A stretch of DNA of 64,000 nucleotides from CAVVJA01 sp963809815 (GCA_963809815.1 CAWELM010000001.1:62001-126000); one strand, 5' to 3'. Shown: positions 17,255-26,414, counted from the first letter of the stretch. The notes: a model not told the origin generated them from the letters alone. Program-made: numbers and translations.

Positions 17255-19888
17255 TCAGTCGAGACGTGCAGTGCGAGCTCGTGCAGTAGGGGCTGGGTCA
17301 GCATCGAGCAAGCCGAGGGCTCTCGCGCGGACTGCGGCGTCGCGCCGCGTCTTTGCGTCGAGTTTGGTCAGGATGGCGCCGACGTGGGTGTCCACGGTGC
17401 GAACAGACAACACCAGCCGCGCGGCGATTTCGGCGTTGGTCAGCCCTTCGGAAAGCAACCGGATCACGTCGGTCTGCCGCTCGGTGAGTCCGGCCGGGTT
17501 GTCTCGTGTGGCTTGGACGCGGCCACGCGGGATGCGGCTGACACCGAGCCTTCTGAGTCGAAGCCGCACTTGGTGCGCCAGTGGCTCGGCGCCCAGGGCG
17601 TCGAGCGCTGCGAGAGCAGCCAGCAGGTCCGCGGGGTCGGCGCTCTGGGCGCGAGCAAGCGCCTCCTCGTACGGGCAGCCGGCGTGAGCCCACGCCTCGG
17701 CTGCGTCCTGCCATTGCCCGTGGGCCAGCAGGGTGTAGGGGTGCTCGGAGTCGTTGATCGGCACGGGCCGGCCGGCAACACGCATTAGGTACCCCAGGGC
17801 GGCTGCCGCCGAAAGGCGTCCGAAGCGGCGCACGTCCTCGTATACCGGCGCTATGACTGAAGCGACACGGGAGGTGTCGCCGCGCAGCCACGCTGCCTCG
17901 AGCAGAGCCGCTGCGGCGGGCCCGGTTCGTTGTGCCTCTCCCAGTTGCAAGGCGAGTGTCCAGGCCTGTTCTAAAAGGGCCGCGCCGTTCCGGCCCCGAC
18001 GAGCCTGGACCGTGCCGAGTACGACAAGAGCCGGGCACCGGATGATCGGCTCGGCGTCGACCGCCCACTGAATTTCGCGCTCGGCCTCGTCCCACCGGCC
18101 GAGCGCCAGGTACACCATGCTGCGAGTCAGCTGGAGATATCGGCGGAACCCGTCGAACTCGGCCTCTTCCGCCAGCTCGAGGGCGTCGTCGAGGATTCGG
18201 TCTGCCTCGGTGAACCCAAGAATGTCCATGAGATGCCAGACCATGTTGACGTACGCGCGGCAGGCGTGTTCGACCTCGCCGGCCTCGAGGGCCACCGACA
18301 GGCTCTCCTCCAGCATGGCTTGACCCTCGGGCATGCCGTCGTCCCACAAGGCCGTACCGACGTTGTCCAATGCGTGCGACAACACGGCGACGTCGCCGAC
18401 GTCGCGCGCCATTGCGACGGCGCGCCGGCCGATCGCGATGCAATCGGGCCGGCGCCCGGCCAACATGTGCAGTTGGGATTGATTGCTGAGGGCCAGTGCC
18501 AGGGCACGTTGGTCGCCCGCGGACTCGAGAACCTCGATGGCTTCTGCGCCGCTCGCTTCCGCTTGCGCGCGGGAGCCTGCCCACCAGCGGATTCGCGACA
18601 GCCATCGGAGGCTAAGCCCCAACTTGCGCGGATCGTCGAGCGTTCGGCGTAGCCGGACGGCCTCCTCCTGCGCCGGGACACCGACGTCGGAGAGCCCCAC
18701 GGTGTGGCACTCGACTGCGTACTCGTCCAGGAGATCGGCCTGGATGTCGGGCGGGAACACGTGGCGGTGATTGAGCACCAGCCGGTAGTACGCGACGGCC
18801 TCGCGGTGAGATCCGGCCGCGGCGGCCTCCCGGGCGGCCGCCGGGCCGTGTCGGACGATCACGTCGTCGTCGCCGGCTTGCGCGGCGTGGTGGACGATTC
18901 GCGACAGGTCGACTCCCTCATGGCGATCGAGCAACGCCGACAGGACGGCCTGGTTGCAGGCGACGCGTCGGGCGGCCGGCATGGAGTCGACGACGGCTCG
19001 GCGGGTCAACTCGTGCGCGAACGCGACCCGCGTCGGGGAGACGTTTAGCACGCCGCGCCATTCTGCCAGCGTGAGGGACGCGAGCCCGCCGGGCACGACC
19101 GCCTCCACGAGCCATCGCTCCGCCGTGGATGGGATCACCGCGAGCCGCTCCACGGCGTCGCGTGTCGGCCCGTCAAGATCGCCTAGCCTGGCTCGTACAG
19201 CTTCCGCAACGGTGTGCGGTACGCCGCCGACGTCGCCGGATGCGAATACTTCAGCAACGAAGAACGGGTTGCCGGAGGTGACGGTGAACACTTGCTCGGT
19301 GTCCATGCCGGTGTGCGCACCGAGCTGACGGACGGCTTCAGCGGACAGGCGCGCCGGCGTCAACCGCCGCAGCCGCGGCGTAAGGGCGGCCAGACCGAGC
19401 AGCTGCTGCAGTGGATGGCCGCTGACCAGCTCGCCGTCCCGGTAGGTCAGCACCAGCACGGCTGGCAGGCTGACGATGCGCCGTACCAGGAATCTCAGCA
19501 CGTCCAGTGTCGCCTCGTCAGCCCAGTGCACATCTTCGATGACGAGTACGGTCGGCTGCTCGGGCCGGTCCAGCTCGGCCCGCATGGCGTCGCTGACCCG
19601 ACTACCGTCAGCTGACTCGAGCGCGTGGGTCAGCGCGCTGCCCACGTTGTCCGTCAGGTCGCGGAGCGGGCCCAGCACTCGCGGCGTGGCGAGATCGTCA
19701 CAGTGACCGACGAGAAGGCGGGTACCAGGGGAAAGTACCGACCCGACGGCGTTCACCAGAGTCGACTTGCCGATCCCGGCCTCGCCGACGACGAGGACGA
19801 CCGAGCCGTCTCCGGCCCTGGCCTCTTCGGCTGCGGCGGCCAGCGCCTCGAGCTCCTGCTCGCGTTCGAGGATCGCCCCGCCGCCCAC
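17255..19888 (-). CDS. Large LuxR-family ATPase regulator (LAL type)
   Basis: Transcription regulator of 877 residues with a STAND/AAA ATPase and C-terminal LuxR helix-turn-helix. Walker A is VGEAGIGKST (about 34-43) and Walker B is VLVIEDVHWADEAT. Helical repeats of the tetratricopeptide type fill the middle (about 330-780). The DNA-binding domain is LTERQTDVIRLLSEGLTN then AEIAARLVLSVRTVDTHV. Such LALs sense a ligand through the ATPase and repeat part and activate neighbouring genes. It is divergent from the FAD oxidoreductase operon, with 126 bp between the starts containing repeated TCGGTA motifs. Control of that operon is inferred from position. Confidence 0.92.
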   Translation of the reverse strand: MGGGAILEREQELEALAAAAEEARAGDGSVVLVVGEAGIGKSTLVNAVGSVLSPGTRLLVGHCDDLATPRVLGPLRDLTDNVGSALTHALESADGSRVSDAMRAELDRPEQPTVLVIEDVHWADEATLDVLRFLVRRIVSLPAVLVLTYRDGELVSGHPLQQLLGLAALTPRLRRLTPARLSAEAVRQLGAHTGMDTEQVFTVTSGNPFFVAEVFASGDVGGVPHTVAEAVRARLGDLDGPTRDAVERLAVIPSTAERWLVEAVVPGGLASLTLAEWRGVLNVSPTRVAFAHELTRRAVVDSMPAARRVACNQAVLSALLDRHEGVDLSRIVHHAAQAGDDDVIVRHGPAAAREAAAAGSHREAVAYYRLVLNHRHVFPPDIQADLLDEYAVECHTVGLSDVGVPAQEEAVRLRRTLDDPRKLGLSLRWLSRIRWWAGSRAQAEASGAEAIEVLESAGDQRALALALSNQSQLHMLAGRRPDCIAIGRRAVAMARDVGDVAVLSHALDNVGTALWDDGMPEGQAMLEESLSVALEAGEVEHACRAYVNMVWHLMDILGFTEADRILDDALELAEEAEFDGFRRYLQLTRSMVYLALGRWDEAEREIQWAVDAEPIIRCPALVVLGTVQARRGRNGAALLEQAWTLALQLGEAQRTGPAAAALLEAAWLRGDTSRVASVIAPVYEDVRRFGRLSAAAALGYLMRVAGRPVPINDSEHPYTLLAHGQWQDAAEAWAHAGCPYEEALARAQSADPADLLAALAALDALGAEPLAHQVRLRLRRLGVSRIPRGRVQATRDNPAGLTERQTDVIRLLSEGLTNAEIAARLVLSVRTVDTHVGAILTKLDAKTRRDAAVRARALGLLDADPAPTARARTARLD

Positions 19889-19911
19889 CCCCGGATTGTC
19901 GCATCGGCGTC

Positions 19912-19968
19912 TCGGTAGCTACGGCCGATCCACGTTCGATCTCGGTATCTCCGCGCCCGATATCGGTA
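19912..19968. promoter_or_regulatory. Repeated TCGGTA motifs in the LAL/FAD divergent promoter region
   Basis: TCGGTA occurs at 19912-19917, 19942-19947 and 19963-19968. The last lies against a perfect ten-base palindrome CCGATATCGG (19957-19966). Three copies in 57 bases between divergent genes suggest binding sites for the adjacent LuxR regulator. This is inference from repetition and position. Confidence 0.45.
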
Positions 19969-20014
19969 GTGACGACGGATCCGGTAGGGGTGGCCGTCGT
20001 CGTACAAACTTGTC

Positions 20015-21217
20015 ATGCAGTCGTTCCGCCACACGCACGACGTCGTGGTTGTCGGGGCCCGAGCCGCCGGTGCGGCCACCGCACTCCTACTGGCAAGGCA
20101 GGGACACGACGTTGTCTTGGTCGACCGGAACCCCTTGCCGAGCGACACGCTGTCGACGCATCAGCTCGCCCGGCCCGGCGTGGTGCAACTGCGCCGTTGG
20201 GGACTGCTCGATGCGGTGCTCCGCAGTGGTGCCCCGGCGCTGCGCCAGATAACGTTCACCACCCCGAACGAGTCGGTCACCCGCGCGGTGAAACCCAGCG
20301 CCGGGGTCGACCTGCTCGTCGCGCCGCGTCGCTACATTCTCGACACGCTCGTGGCGGACGCTGCGGCCATGGCCGGCGCGGACCTGCGGTTCGGGGTCAC
20401 GGTCGAGGGCACGCACCTCGACGATGCCGGTCGCGCCGTCGGTGTGTACGGACACGATCGCAGCGGTGCGCCCGTCGACCTTGCCGCCCGGTACGTCGTC
20501 GGCGCAGACGGGCTTGGCTCACGAGTCGCTCGCGCGGTCGGTGCCGAGATCATCGAGAACCGCGGAGCCCCCGGCGCGGTGCAGTACGCGTATTTCGCTG
20601 ACCTGCCCTGGCCGGGGATCGAGCTGATCGTCGCCGATCGCGCCCTCACCGGAGTCTTCCCCACCCATCACGGCGAAGCGTGCGTCTGGATCTGCAGCCC
20701 CACCGGGGACGCCCGCGCGGCGCGGCGCGCGGCGGTATCCCGCGAGGACGCTTTCACCGCCCACCTGCGTCGCACCGCGCCGGACCTGGCAGCGCGCCTG
20801 CGCATGGGACGCCGCACATCGCCGGTCACCGGCATGCTGCGCATGCCGAACTACCTGCGCCAGGCCTACGGCCCGGGCTGGGCGCTGGTCGGAGACGCCG
20901 GCTACCACCGGGACGCGCTCACCGGCCACGGCCTGTCCGACGCGTACCGGGACGCCGAACTGCTCGCGATGGCACTGCACCAAGCCCTGTGTGGCGACGT
21001 TGATCCCGACACTGCGCTGACCGAATACCAGCGCCGACGGGATCGCGCGTTGCGCGCGGTCTTCGAGCTGACCGTCGCGCTGGCCAACTACCCGCCACCC
21101 GCGCAGTTCGTCGCGCTGCAGAAGACACTCGCCCGCGCCCTCGATGCCGAGGCCACCGAATTGGCGACCCTGCGACCACTGGTACCCGACGACGAGCATG
21201 AGCTCGCCACCGCATAG
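20015..21217 (+). CDS. FAD-dependent oxidoreductase (geranylgeranyl reductase/monooxygenase-like)
   Basis: Flavoprotein of 400 residues in the PHBH/geranylgeranyl-reductase superfamily. FAD dinucleotide fold VVVVGARAAGAATALLLA at 10-27 (the central Gly of GxGxxG is Arg, common in this subgroup), acid end VVLVDRNPLP, and second FAD motif WALVGDAGYHRDALTGHG. LSTHQLARPGVVQLRRWGLL is a conserved loop of the subgroup. No membrane anchor. It is the first gene of an operon with OsmC and two microproteins and faces the LAL regulator. It probably hydroxylates or reduces a hydrophobic or aromatic compound; substrate unknown. Confidence 0.88.
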   Translation: MQSFRHTHDVVVVGARAAGAATALLLARQGHDVVLVDRNPLPSDTLSTHQLARPGVVQLRRWGLLDAVLRSGAPALRQITFTTPNESVTRAVKPSAGVDLLVAPRRYILDTLVADAAAMAGADLRFGVTVEGTHLDDAGRAVGVYGHDRSGAPVDLAARYVVGADGLGSRVARAVGAEIIENRGAPGAVQYAYFADLPWPGIELIVADRALTGVFPTHHGEACVWICSPTGDARAARRAAVSREDAFTAHLRRTAPDLAARLRMGRRTSPVTGMLRMPNYLRQAYGPGWALVGDAGYHRDALTGHGLSDAYRDAELLAMALHQALCGDVDPDTALTEYQRRRDRALRAVFELTVALANYPPPAQFVALQKTLARALDAEATELATLRPLVPDDEHELATA

Positions 21218-21260
21218 CCACCCGCGCCAGAACGGCACACCCCCGAGAAGGAGCACCGAA

Positions 21261-21830
21261 ATGACCAGCACGATCAACGCGTCAAACCGTAACGGCGTCG
21301 ACACCGCCACCCTGTTCGCCACTCTCGACGCGGTCAAGGCCGCACCCGAGGCAGCCCGATTCCAGTTCCGGGCCCACAACCAGTGGCTGCGCGGAACCCA
21401 CAACCGCAGCACCATCGACGGCTTCTACGGCGTCGGCGAGGAGCGCGCACACGAACGCAGCTTCCACTTCGACGCCGACCACCCAGCCGTGCTCGTAGGC
21501 CGCGACAACGGCCCCACCCCGGTCGAGTACGTCCTACACGCGCTGGCTGCTTGCCTGACCGCAGGATTGGCCAACATCGCCGCAGCCCGCGGCGTTCAGC
21601 TCACCGAAGTGCACTCCACCGTCGCCGGCGATATCGACCTCAACGGCATCCTCGGCCTCAACCCGGACGTCCGAAACGGCTACCAGAACATCACCGTGCG
21701 ATTCACGGTCAAGGGCGACGCCCCGGCCGAGACGCTGCGCGAGATCGTCGAACAGTCCCGAGCCCGCTCGGCCGTGTTCGACGTCATCACCAACCAAGTG
21801 CCGGTCAGCATCGAGGTCGCAACCGAATGA
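21261..21830 (+). CDS. OsmC-family protein
   Basis: OsmC/Ohr-fold protein of 189 residues from the ATG behind GAAGGAGCACC. The family helix with the peroxidatic cysteine is EYVLHALAACLTAGLANIA. The second resolving cysteine of true Ohr/OsmC peroxidases is not found: the matching C-terminal helix reads SRARSAVFDVITNQVPV. That places it in the one-cysteine OsmC-like group, whose peroxide activity is uncertain. It is 43 bp behind the FAD gene and overlaps the next start by ATGA. A role in handling the product or oxidative by-products of the flavoenzyme is possible. Confidence 0.88.
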   Translation: MTSTINASNRNGVDTATLFATLDAVKAAPEAARFQFRAHNQWLRGTHNRSTIDGFYGVGEERAHERSFHFDADHPAVLVGRDNGPTPVEYVLHALAACLTAGLANIAAARGVQLTEVHSTVAGDIDLNGILGLNPDVRNGYQNITVRFTVKGDAPAETLREIVEQSRARSAVFDVITNQVPVSIEVATE

Positions 21831-22057
21831 CCGTGACGCCGCCCAGCCGTACCCCGTCCGGCGAGCTCACCGGACGGGGTGCGACATCCCGCCTCCTCAA
21901 CGCCCTCAACGCCCTGGACCTACCTGCACCCGGCAGCCTGTTCGTGCAGACGGCGTCGAAACTCCTGACGTCATTACGGCCAGGTGACGAGATCACCGCC
22001 GACTTCGAGGTGCTACCCGCCGAACGATCGCCGGCAACTCCGAACCAAGGGAGGTGA
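21827..22057 (+). CDS. Hypothetical small protein coupled to OsmC
   Basis: A 76-residue protein whose ATG overlaps the OsmC stop (ATGA at 21827-21830). A Pro/Thr-rich start (MTVTPPSRTPSGELTGRG) is followed by an amphipathic region SRLLNALNALDLPAPG and SKLLTSLRPGDEITADFEVL. No cysteines, no membrane helix, no recognised domain. Translational coupling and its position between OsmC and a strong ribosome site support a real gene. Function unknown. Confidence 0.65.
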   Translation: MTVTPPSRTPSGELTGRGATSRLLNALNALDLPAPGSLFVQTASKLLTSLRPGDEITADFEVLPAERSPATPNQGR

Positions 22058-22062
22058 TCAAC

Positions 22063-22236
22063 ATGCACCCCGAGCTTTTCGCCCAAACCGAAGCCGACTA
22101 TCGAGTCCAGTGTTTTTTGCGAGAGGCAGCGTCATACCGGCTGGCCCGCGCCACCTCGACCCGTACGTTGCGGTACAAATTACGGCTCCGTACCGCCCGA
22201 CCCGTGGGATCGGTGGGCGCTGGCCGTCGCCGGTAG
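22063..22236 (+). CDS. Arginine-rich microprotein at the end of the FAD/OsmC operon
   Basis: A 57-residue basic protein starting MHPELFAQTEADYR and ending GSVGAGRRR. The start is fixed by an almost perfect anti-rRNA match (AAGGGAGGTGATC) that lies over the stop of the preceding gene, seven bases before ATG. The pattern of an acidic N-terminal helix (ELxxQxEADYR...FLREAASYRLARA) and an Arg-rich tail recurs in small actinobacterial proteins of unknown function that I recall beside LuxR regulators. Very high translation is expected. Confidence 0.65.
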   Translation: MHPELFAQTEADYRVQCFLREAASYRLARATSTRTLRYKLRLRTARPVGSVGAGRRR

Positions 22237-22299
22237 CGCCACGAAGCACTGGCCCGTTTGTGCGAGCCGCGAGGGTTCACGCCCCCGCAGGCGATCCGC

Positions 22300-22876
22300 G
22301 GCTCACCCAGCCGACAGGTCGGCATAATCGCGAGCTCGGCATAGGTCGACGACGAGCAGCGGGTAGCGGCCGAGGCGGAGCAGTTCGGCTTGCAGCCGTC
22401 CGGTGTGTGGGCAGCGGCGAGCCGGTTCACCCACTCGGATGCGGTGCGAACAACACGCGGTGTCCGGCTTGGCACGCGCGGATGGCTAGCCCGGTGGCCA
22501 AATGGGTTTTGCCGGTTCCGGAGCGGGTCGAGGAATACCACGTTCTCGCGTGCCGCCACGAAGTCCAGGGTGCCGAGGTGGGCGATGGTGTCGCGTTTGA
22601 GGCCGCGGGCGTGGTCAAAGTCGAACTCCTCGAGGCTTTGCGGGCCGGGAAGCGGGCGGCGCGGATCCCGCTCTGTCCGCCGTGGAATTCGCGGGCGGAG
22701 ACTTCGCGGTGCAGACAGGCGACGAGAAACTCCTCGTGGGTCCAGGACTCCGCCCGGGCGCGTTCGGCCAGCCGAGGCACGGACTAACGCAGGGTCAGGG
22801 CCTTCAACGCCCGGGTGAGGAATGCGACCTCGGCTGCGGTGTCACGCGCCCGTATGGTGGCTCGGGTGGCGGGCAT
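22300..22876 (-). mobile_element. Degenerate IstB (IS21-family transposition ATPase)
   Basis: The minus strand from ATG 22876 reads the IstB N-terminus (RARDTAAEVAFLTRALKALT), then hits an in-frame TAG and continues as VPRLAERARAESWTHEEFL and AREFHGGQSGIRAARFPARK. After further frame changes come the P-loop SGTGKTHLATGLAIRACQAG and, in another frame, TASEWVNRLAAAH. The remaining C-terminal two thirds are scrambled or lost and IstA is not found. One nonsense codon and at least two frameshifts make it inactive. Confidence 0.8.
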
Positions 22877-22930
22877 TCACGCCACCCCGTCATCGTCAGC
22901 CACGCCGAGGGCGATGTCGCAGTCAACTAA

Positions 22931-23041
22931 GCACCGGACCCCGACGTCCGGCTCGTGCACCTCGGGGACTGGTCGCAGCAGGCCCTGTATGGCCGGGCGA
23001 AGTTCGACGTCCTGCGTAAGCGCATCCTTATCGCGGCCTAA
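22931..23041 (+). mobile_element. Possible C-terminal tail of a lost transposase
   Basis: The plus strand reads VRLVHLGDWSQQALYGRAKF then DVLRKRILIAA and stop. This looks like the last helix of an actinobacterial DDE transposase. It follows a stop codon directly, so only about 36 codons remain. I cannot name the IS family with confidence. It lies just beyond the IstB remnant, in the opposite direction. Confidence 0.4.
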
Positions 23042-23164
23042 CCCAGATGAACGCACAGAAATCACGGAATCTCAGCCAGATCCAATTTCAGCCGCTATTG
23101 ACATCTCTGTCACTTCGGCGCGTCAAAAGGCGCGCCTTGCGCTGATACGATGACGTCTGCTATC

Positions 23165-23620
23165 TCAGTGGATTGTCAGTACCATACGTGGCGCACGATC
23201 GAATTCCGTTTTGGCGACGCCGCAGAGGATGAAACCGATAGCGGTATAGAAACCCATGGCATGAGGGTTGGCGGTCACTTCCAGTCGCTCGACTCCCCGC
23301 GCTCGGATGACCTCGGCGATGCCATTCACTAGCGCAGTTGCCATTCCCCGCCTCGTCCAGTCCGGGTCCACAAACAGGTCTTCGAGTTCAGTCACGCCGT
23401 CGGCATCCGCCCAGGTTGCGAAGCCCACGACTGAACCGTCCTGTTCTGCGACCAGGGTGCGCCCTTCGTTCAGCCCTTCGGGTCCGAGGATCAGGTGTTC
23501 CGGATGAGCGAGCAGGTTGGCCCGGTCACCGGCATTGGACAACGACGCACGGCGGTACACATCCCTTACCGCAGCAAGGTCTGCGAGCACACCTCGACGG
23601 ATCACCGTTGAAGTATCCAC
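23165..23620 (-). CDS. GNAT-family N-acetyltransferase
   Basis: Single-domain acetyltransferase of 151 residues. The acetyl-CoA motif A is LEDLFVDPDWTRRGMATALV (strand 4 then R-R-G-M-A, fitting Q/RxxGxG/A) and motif B is LEVTANPHAMGFYTAIGF. N-terminus TVIRRGVLADLAAVRDVYR is the usual opening. Acceptor unknown. Single gene beside transposase debris on its upstream-facing side. Confidence 0.88.
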   Translation of the reverse strand: MDTSTVIRRGVLADLAAVRDVYRRASLSNAGDRANLLAHPEHLILGPEGLNEGRTLVAEQDGSVVGFATWADADGVTELEDLFVDPDWTRRGMATALVNGIAEVIRARGVERLEVTANPHAMGFYTAIGFILCGVAKTEFDRAPRMVLTIH

Positions 23621-23838
23621 CGGCCAAAGCCGGCCGCCGCCGAGAACAGGTCAAGCCCACCGCACTCCTGACCTCCCCCCACGCGGGTACGGGCATCGGC
23701 AGGTCCGTGACGTTGATCAAGTCTTCGGCGCTGGAGTCGGCGAACTAGCAGCCGCCGGCAGGAGTCCACGTCGCCGACTGCTTGATCGCCGACTCCGGAA
23801 CACTATTCTCGCCAGGTAGTGCGGCGACGTGGATCCCG

Positions 23839-24441
23839 TTAAGTAACGCGGACGCGCGGCTTTGCCGTCGGCGCGGATGCTGCCGGTGCCGGCTCGGGCA
23901 CCGGGCCGGGTTCCGAACGGTCTTCGATGTCGGCGAAGGCCGGAGTGTCCGGTTCGTTGGGCAAGCGGGCGGCTAGCGCGACGAACGAGATGGCGTGGTA
24001 CCAGCCGCACAGCAGGAGAAGGTCGATGGCGCCGTCCTCGCCGACGGCCTTAACCAGCACCTGCCAGGTGGCGTCCGACAAATCGTGGCGGCGGCACAGC
24101 TCGTCAACGGCGCGCAGCACCGCACGGTCGCGCGGGTCCGACCAGCACTGGTCGTCGAAGCTGCCCCGCGTCACCGACCTGATCTGGCCATGGTCGAGGA
24201 CTGCCTTGTCCGCGTACGACGCCAGGTGAACACCCCATTCGTACTCTGCCCCCAGCAGCGCGGTGGTGCGAAGGATCACCAATTCGCGATCGCGCAGGGT
24301 CAAGGTGAGGTCGCGGGACAGGTAGTACCTTCCCCAGCCGAGGATGCCGCGGGCACGCGCGGGGCGGCGCGCGAACAACCGGAACAGGTCGAGGGGCGGC
24401 CCGAAGGCCTGCAGGACCTCGGCCACGTCCGGCTCGAGCAC
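23839..24441 (-). CDS. Carboxymuconolactone decarboxylase-family (AhpD-fold) protein
   Basis: AhpD-fold helical protein of 200 residues starting with GTG. The hallmark is the two-helix segment LTLRDRELVILRTTALLG then AEYEWGVHLASYAD, but the Cys-x-x-Cys of AhpD peroxidase relays is absent (position reads GAEYEW). A second part ends in LLLLCGWYHAISFVALAARL. Absence of both cysteines suggests a decarboxylase-like or unassigned role instead of peroxide reduction. The last 35 residues are Pro/Ala-rich and probably disordered. Single gene. Confidence 0.85.
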   Translation of the reverse strand: MLEPDVAEVLQAFGPPLDLFRLFARRPARARGILGWGRYYLSRDLTLTLRDRELVILRTTALLGAEYEWGVHLASYADKAVLDHGQIRSVTRGSFDDQCWSDPRDRAVLRAVDELCRRHDLSDATWQVLVKAVGEDGAIDLLLLCGWYHAISFVALAARLPNEPDTPAFADIEDRSEPGPVPEPAPAASAPTAKPRVRVT

Positions 24442-24743
24442 GCGTAGTTAGCGTCTTCACCACGTCGGCCACGTACCCCCCACAGACCACGCGAGGTCGA
24501 CGTCATCACAGCCTAGAAGGAGATCCACTACAACACCGCTGACCCGCGTGCACACGATCATGGCTGCTGTCTCTGCGCTCGCGAGGCCGTCGATATGGAC
24601 GGCAATTCGAAGGCGATGCCGGAATGAGTCATGCACAGAGGGAGAAATCTGTCGTCGTCTGAGTCGCGGCAATTTCGCATCTGTCGAGGGGGCCGTTCTC
24701 CCAGGTCATCGTGGCCTGATGGAGCAGCGTGCGTGACGTGTCG
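24442..24743. other. Gene-free stretch
   Basis: About 300 bases between two minus-strand genes. Nothing recognisable; it should hold the promoter of the GTG-started AhpD-fold gene at its left edge. Confidence 0.45.
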
Positions 24744-25232
24744 TCACTCGGCGATTGGTTCCCAGATTAGTTCGGCAACGTCGATCACAAGGTCGGAGCT
24801 GTCCTGGTTCGGATCGTCCGGCGCGCGGACCTCGCCTACACATACGCACACAACGTCGTTGAGGCGGCGGTAGCTTTCGCTGTCGCTGAGGTGAAAGACG
24901 CAGCCAACGATCTGCCGTCGGCCCGGTGGGTAGGAGCGGCCGTATCCGTGCCACTCGATCAGGATTGTCGCGCCGTCGTCGGTATCGATAGCAGCGCGAA
25001 AGTCAGGACGGAACGGCCCGGCTGCGGTTCGGCGCTGCGGGAAGTTCGCGCCCCGGAAGCGACCACTGATGGAACCCTCGCAGCGGCCCTCAGCGAGAAA
25101 CAGGTGCTGCTCCCACCCGCCTTCGAGCTCGACCATCCAACTCTCCGGATAGGTGAAGCGAATTCGGTACAGATGCTCGAGTCGCAAAGCTGTACTCCCG
25201 CTGCTTGCCGGCCAGACGTCCCTGGGGAGCAT
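24744..25232 (-). CDS. DUF3237-family protein
   Basis: A 162-residue beta-barrel protein. LRLEHLYRIRFTYPESW at 17-33, GRCEGSISGRFRGANFPQRR and the later AIDTDDGATILIEWHGYGR follow the DUF3237 pattern (leader strand, glycine-rich turn, then a T/DDGA strand). No active-site residues are established for the family. It is intact and transcribed alone; the ATG at 25232 has no strong ribosome site. Function unknown. Confidence 0.7.
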   Translation of the reverse strand: MLPRDVWPASSGSTALRLEHLYRIRFTYPESWMVELEGGWEQHLFLAEGRCEGSISGRFRGANFPQRRTAAGPFRPDFRAAIDTDDGATILIEWHGYGRSYPPGRRQIVGCVFHLSDSESYRRLNDVVCVCVGEVRAPDDPNQDSSDLVIDVAELIWEPIAE

Positions 25233-25466
25233 TACAGATCAGATCTCACAGCACCACCGGGTAGGTGTGCGGCTGTGCTGACGCATTCCGAGCCGTTTTT
25301 TCGCGGCGGTGCGCGACCATTGTTCAGGGTTCTGAAGTCCACACCGCGACCGTTAGGACCGCATGCCGAGTCCCGGGAGGGCACTGCCAATACCCGCCTT
25401 GATTCGGCGAACCAAGACGATAAATGCACCCCTGCTCGCTGCCCGGAGGGACCAACCTACAAAGTG
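25233..25466. other. Leader-like stretch before a terminator
   Basis: No recognised gene. On the plus strand an open frame ends CTPARCPEGPTYKVKPGPK with its stop codon inside the loop of the terminator at 25467. An imperfect hairpin with arms CAGCAC/GTGCTG lies around 25248-25282. It may be a short transcription unit or leader RNA; evidence is weak. Confidence 0.35.
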
Positions 25467-25500
25467 AAGCCCGGTCCCAAGTAGGGACTGGGGCTTTCTT
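25467..25500 (+). terminator. Rho-independent terminator-like hairpin
   Basis: Left arm AAGCCCGGTCCC (25467-25478), loop AAGTA, right arm GGGACTGGGGCTT (25484-25496), then TTTCTT continuing from the arm. The stem has twelve pairs with one bulged G and one G-U pair. The T-rich side lies on the plus strand, so it would end transcription coming from 25233-25466. Confidence 0.6.
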
Positions 25501-25674
25501 ACCGCGCCGGTGGATGCTGCGCCGTCCTCACTCTTCGGTTCAGGACAGCTTCAGCTGTTAGTCGGGGGGCTGGGGTTGGGGCACGTGCCGGTCGCTCCGT
25601 TCTCCACGTGGGGGGTGTACAGCCCCAGCTTTGCCTCAGCGGCGAGGTCGAGTGTGTCGAAGTACACGCCGACC

Positions 25675-26142
25675 GCGCGACTTGACACGCTCGCCCAGAC
25701 AGTTGGGTTGCCCGGCTGGAACCAGGTCACCGAGATCGTCTACGCCGGACGCTACGAACAGATCGCCGACCGCCTAACGAAGATCACCTTGGACGAGCAG
25801 GCCCTGCCGCACGAGCAGATGGGTCCGACCACCACTGCCCGAGAATTGGCGACCCTGTACCGGATGATCTGGCTGGACCAGGCCGGACCGGCGCAGGTCT
25901 GCGCAGCTGTCCGCGCGGCCGCCGGCCATCAAGAGTTGACCCGCCTGGCGCTCGGCTTCGACGATACGGCCAGGGTTAGCGTCGCCGGCAAGGGTGGTCG
26001 CATCCCCGGGATCATCTTGACCGACGCCGGCGTGATCACCTTTCCCGACCGGCACCGCTACGCGGTCGCAGTAGGGCAGAAGTTCGATCGCTTTCAGATC
26101 GCCACCGCGAAACAGAGTCAGCAAGCAACGGGCCGCCCATAA
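25675..26142 (+). pseudogene. 5'-truncated class A beta-lactamase-like serine hydrolase
   Basis: The C-terminal half of a penicillin-binding or beta-lactamase-fold enzyme. PHEQMGPTTTARELATLYRM matches the helix that follows the SDN-type region of class A enzymes, and ARVSVAGKGGRIPGI is the Lys-Gly third motif (KTG/KGG). The N-terminal domain with the Ser-x-x-Lys nucleophile is missing: the frame upstream is low-quality sequence without it. An open frame reaches back to 25510 but gives no sensible N-terminus. Inactive unless a missing half lies elsewhere. Confidence 0.55.
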
Positions 26143-26414
26143 CATCGCGCGACTAAGCCGATCGCAGACAAGACGCGAAGCACATACTCGGCGATCTTTC
26201 CAGATCTGTGCGATGGGCACTGGTCACGCTCGGCGCGGTTGTGGCCGAGGCCGGCCGGCGACAGCGAGGAGCTGACGCGCGTGATCGGCATGGATGAAGG
26301 CCTTTGTCGCCGCCCGATGAGCCCTTTTCCCATTGGGTGGTGCGATATTGGTTGAGCGGTGCGATGTAGAGCGCCGCGGAGCTTGTTTTCCACCACGCAA
26401 CCGGAGGTCGGGCG
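26143..26414. other. Intergenic stretch before the GCS2 gene
   Basis: About 270 bases without a recognisable gene. It should contain the promoter of the downstream plus-strand gene, but no convincing boxes are seen. Confidence 0.4.
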
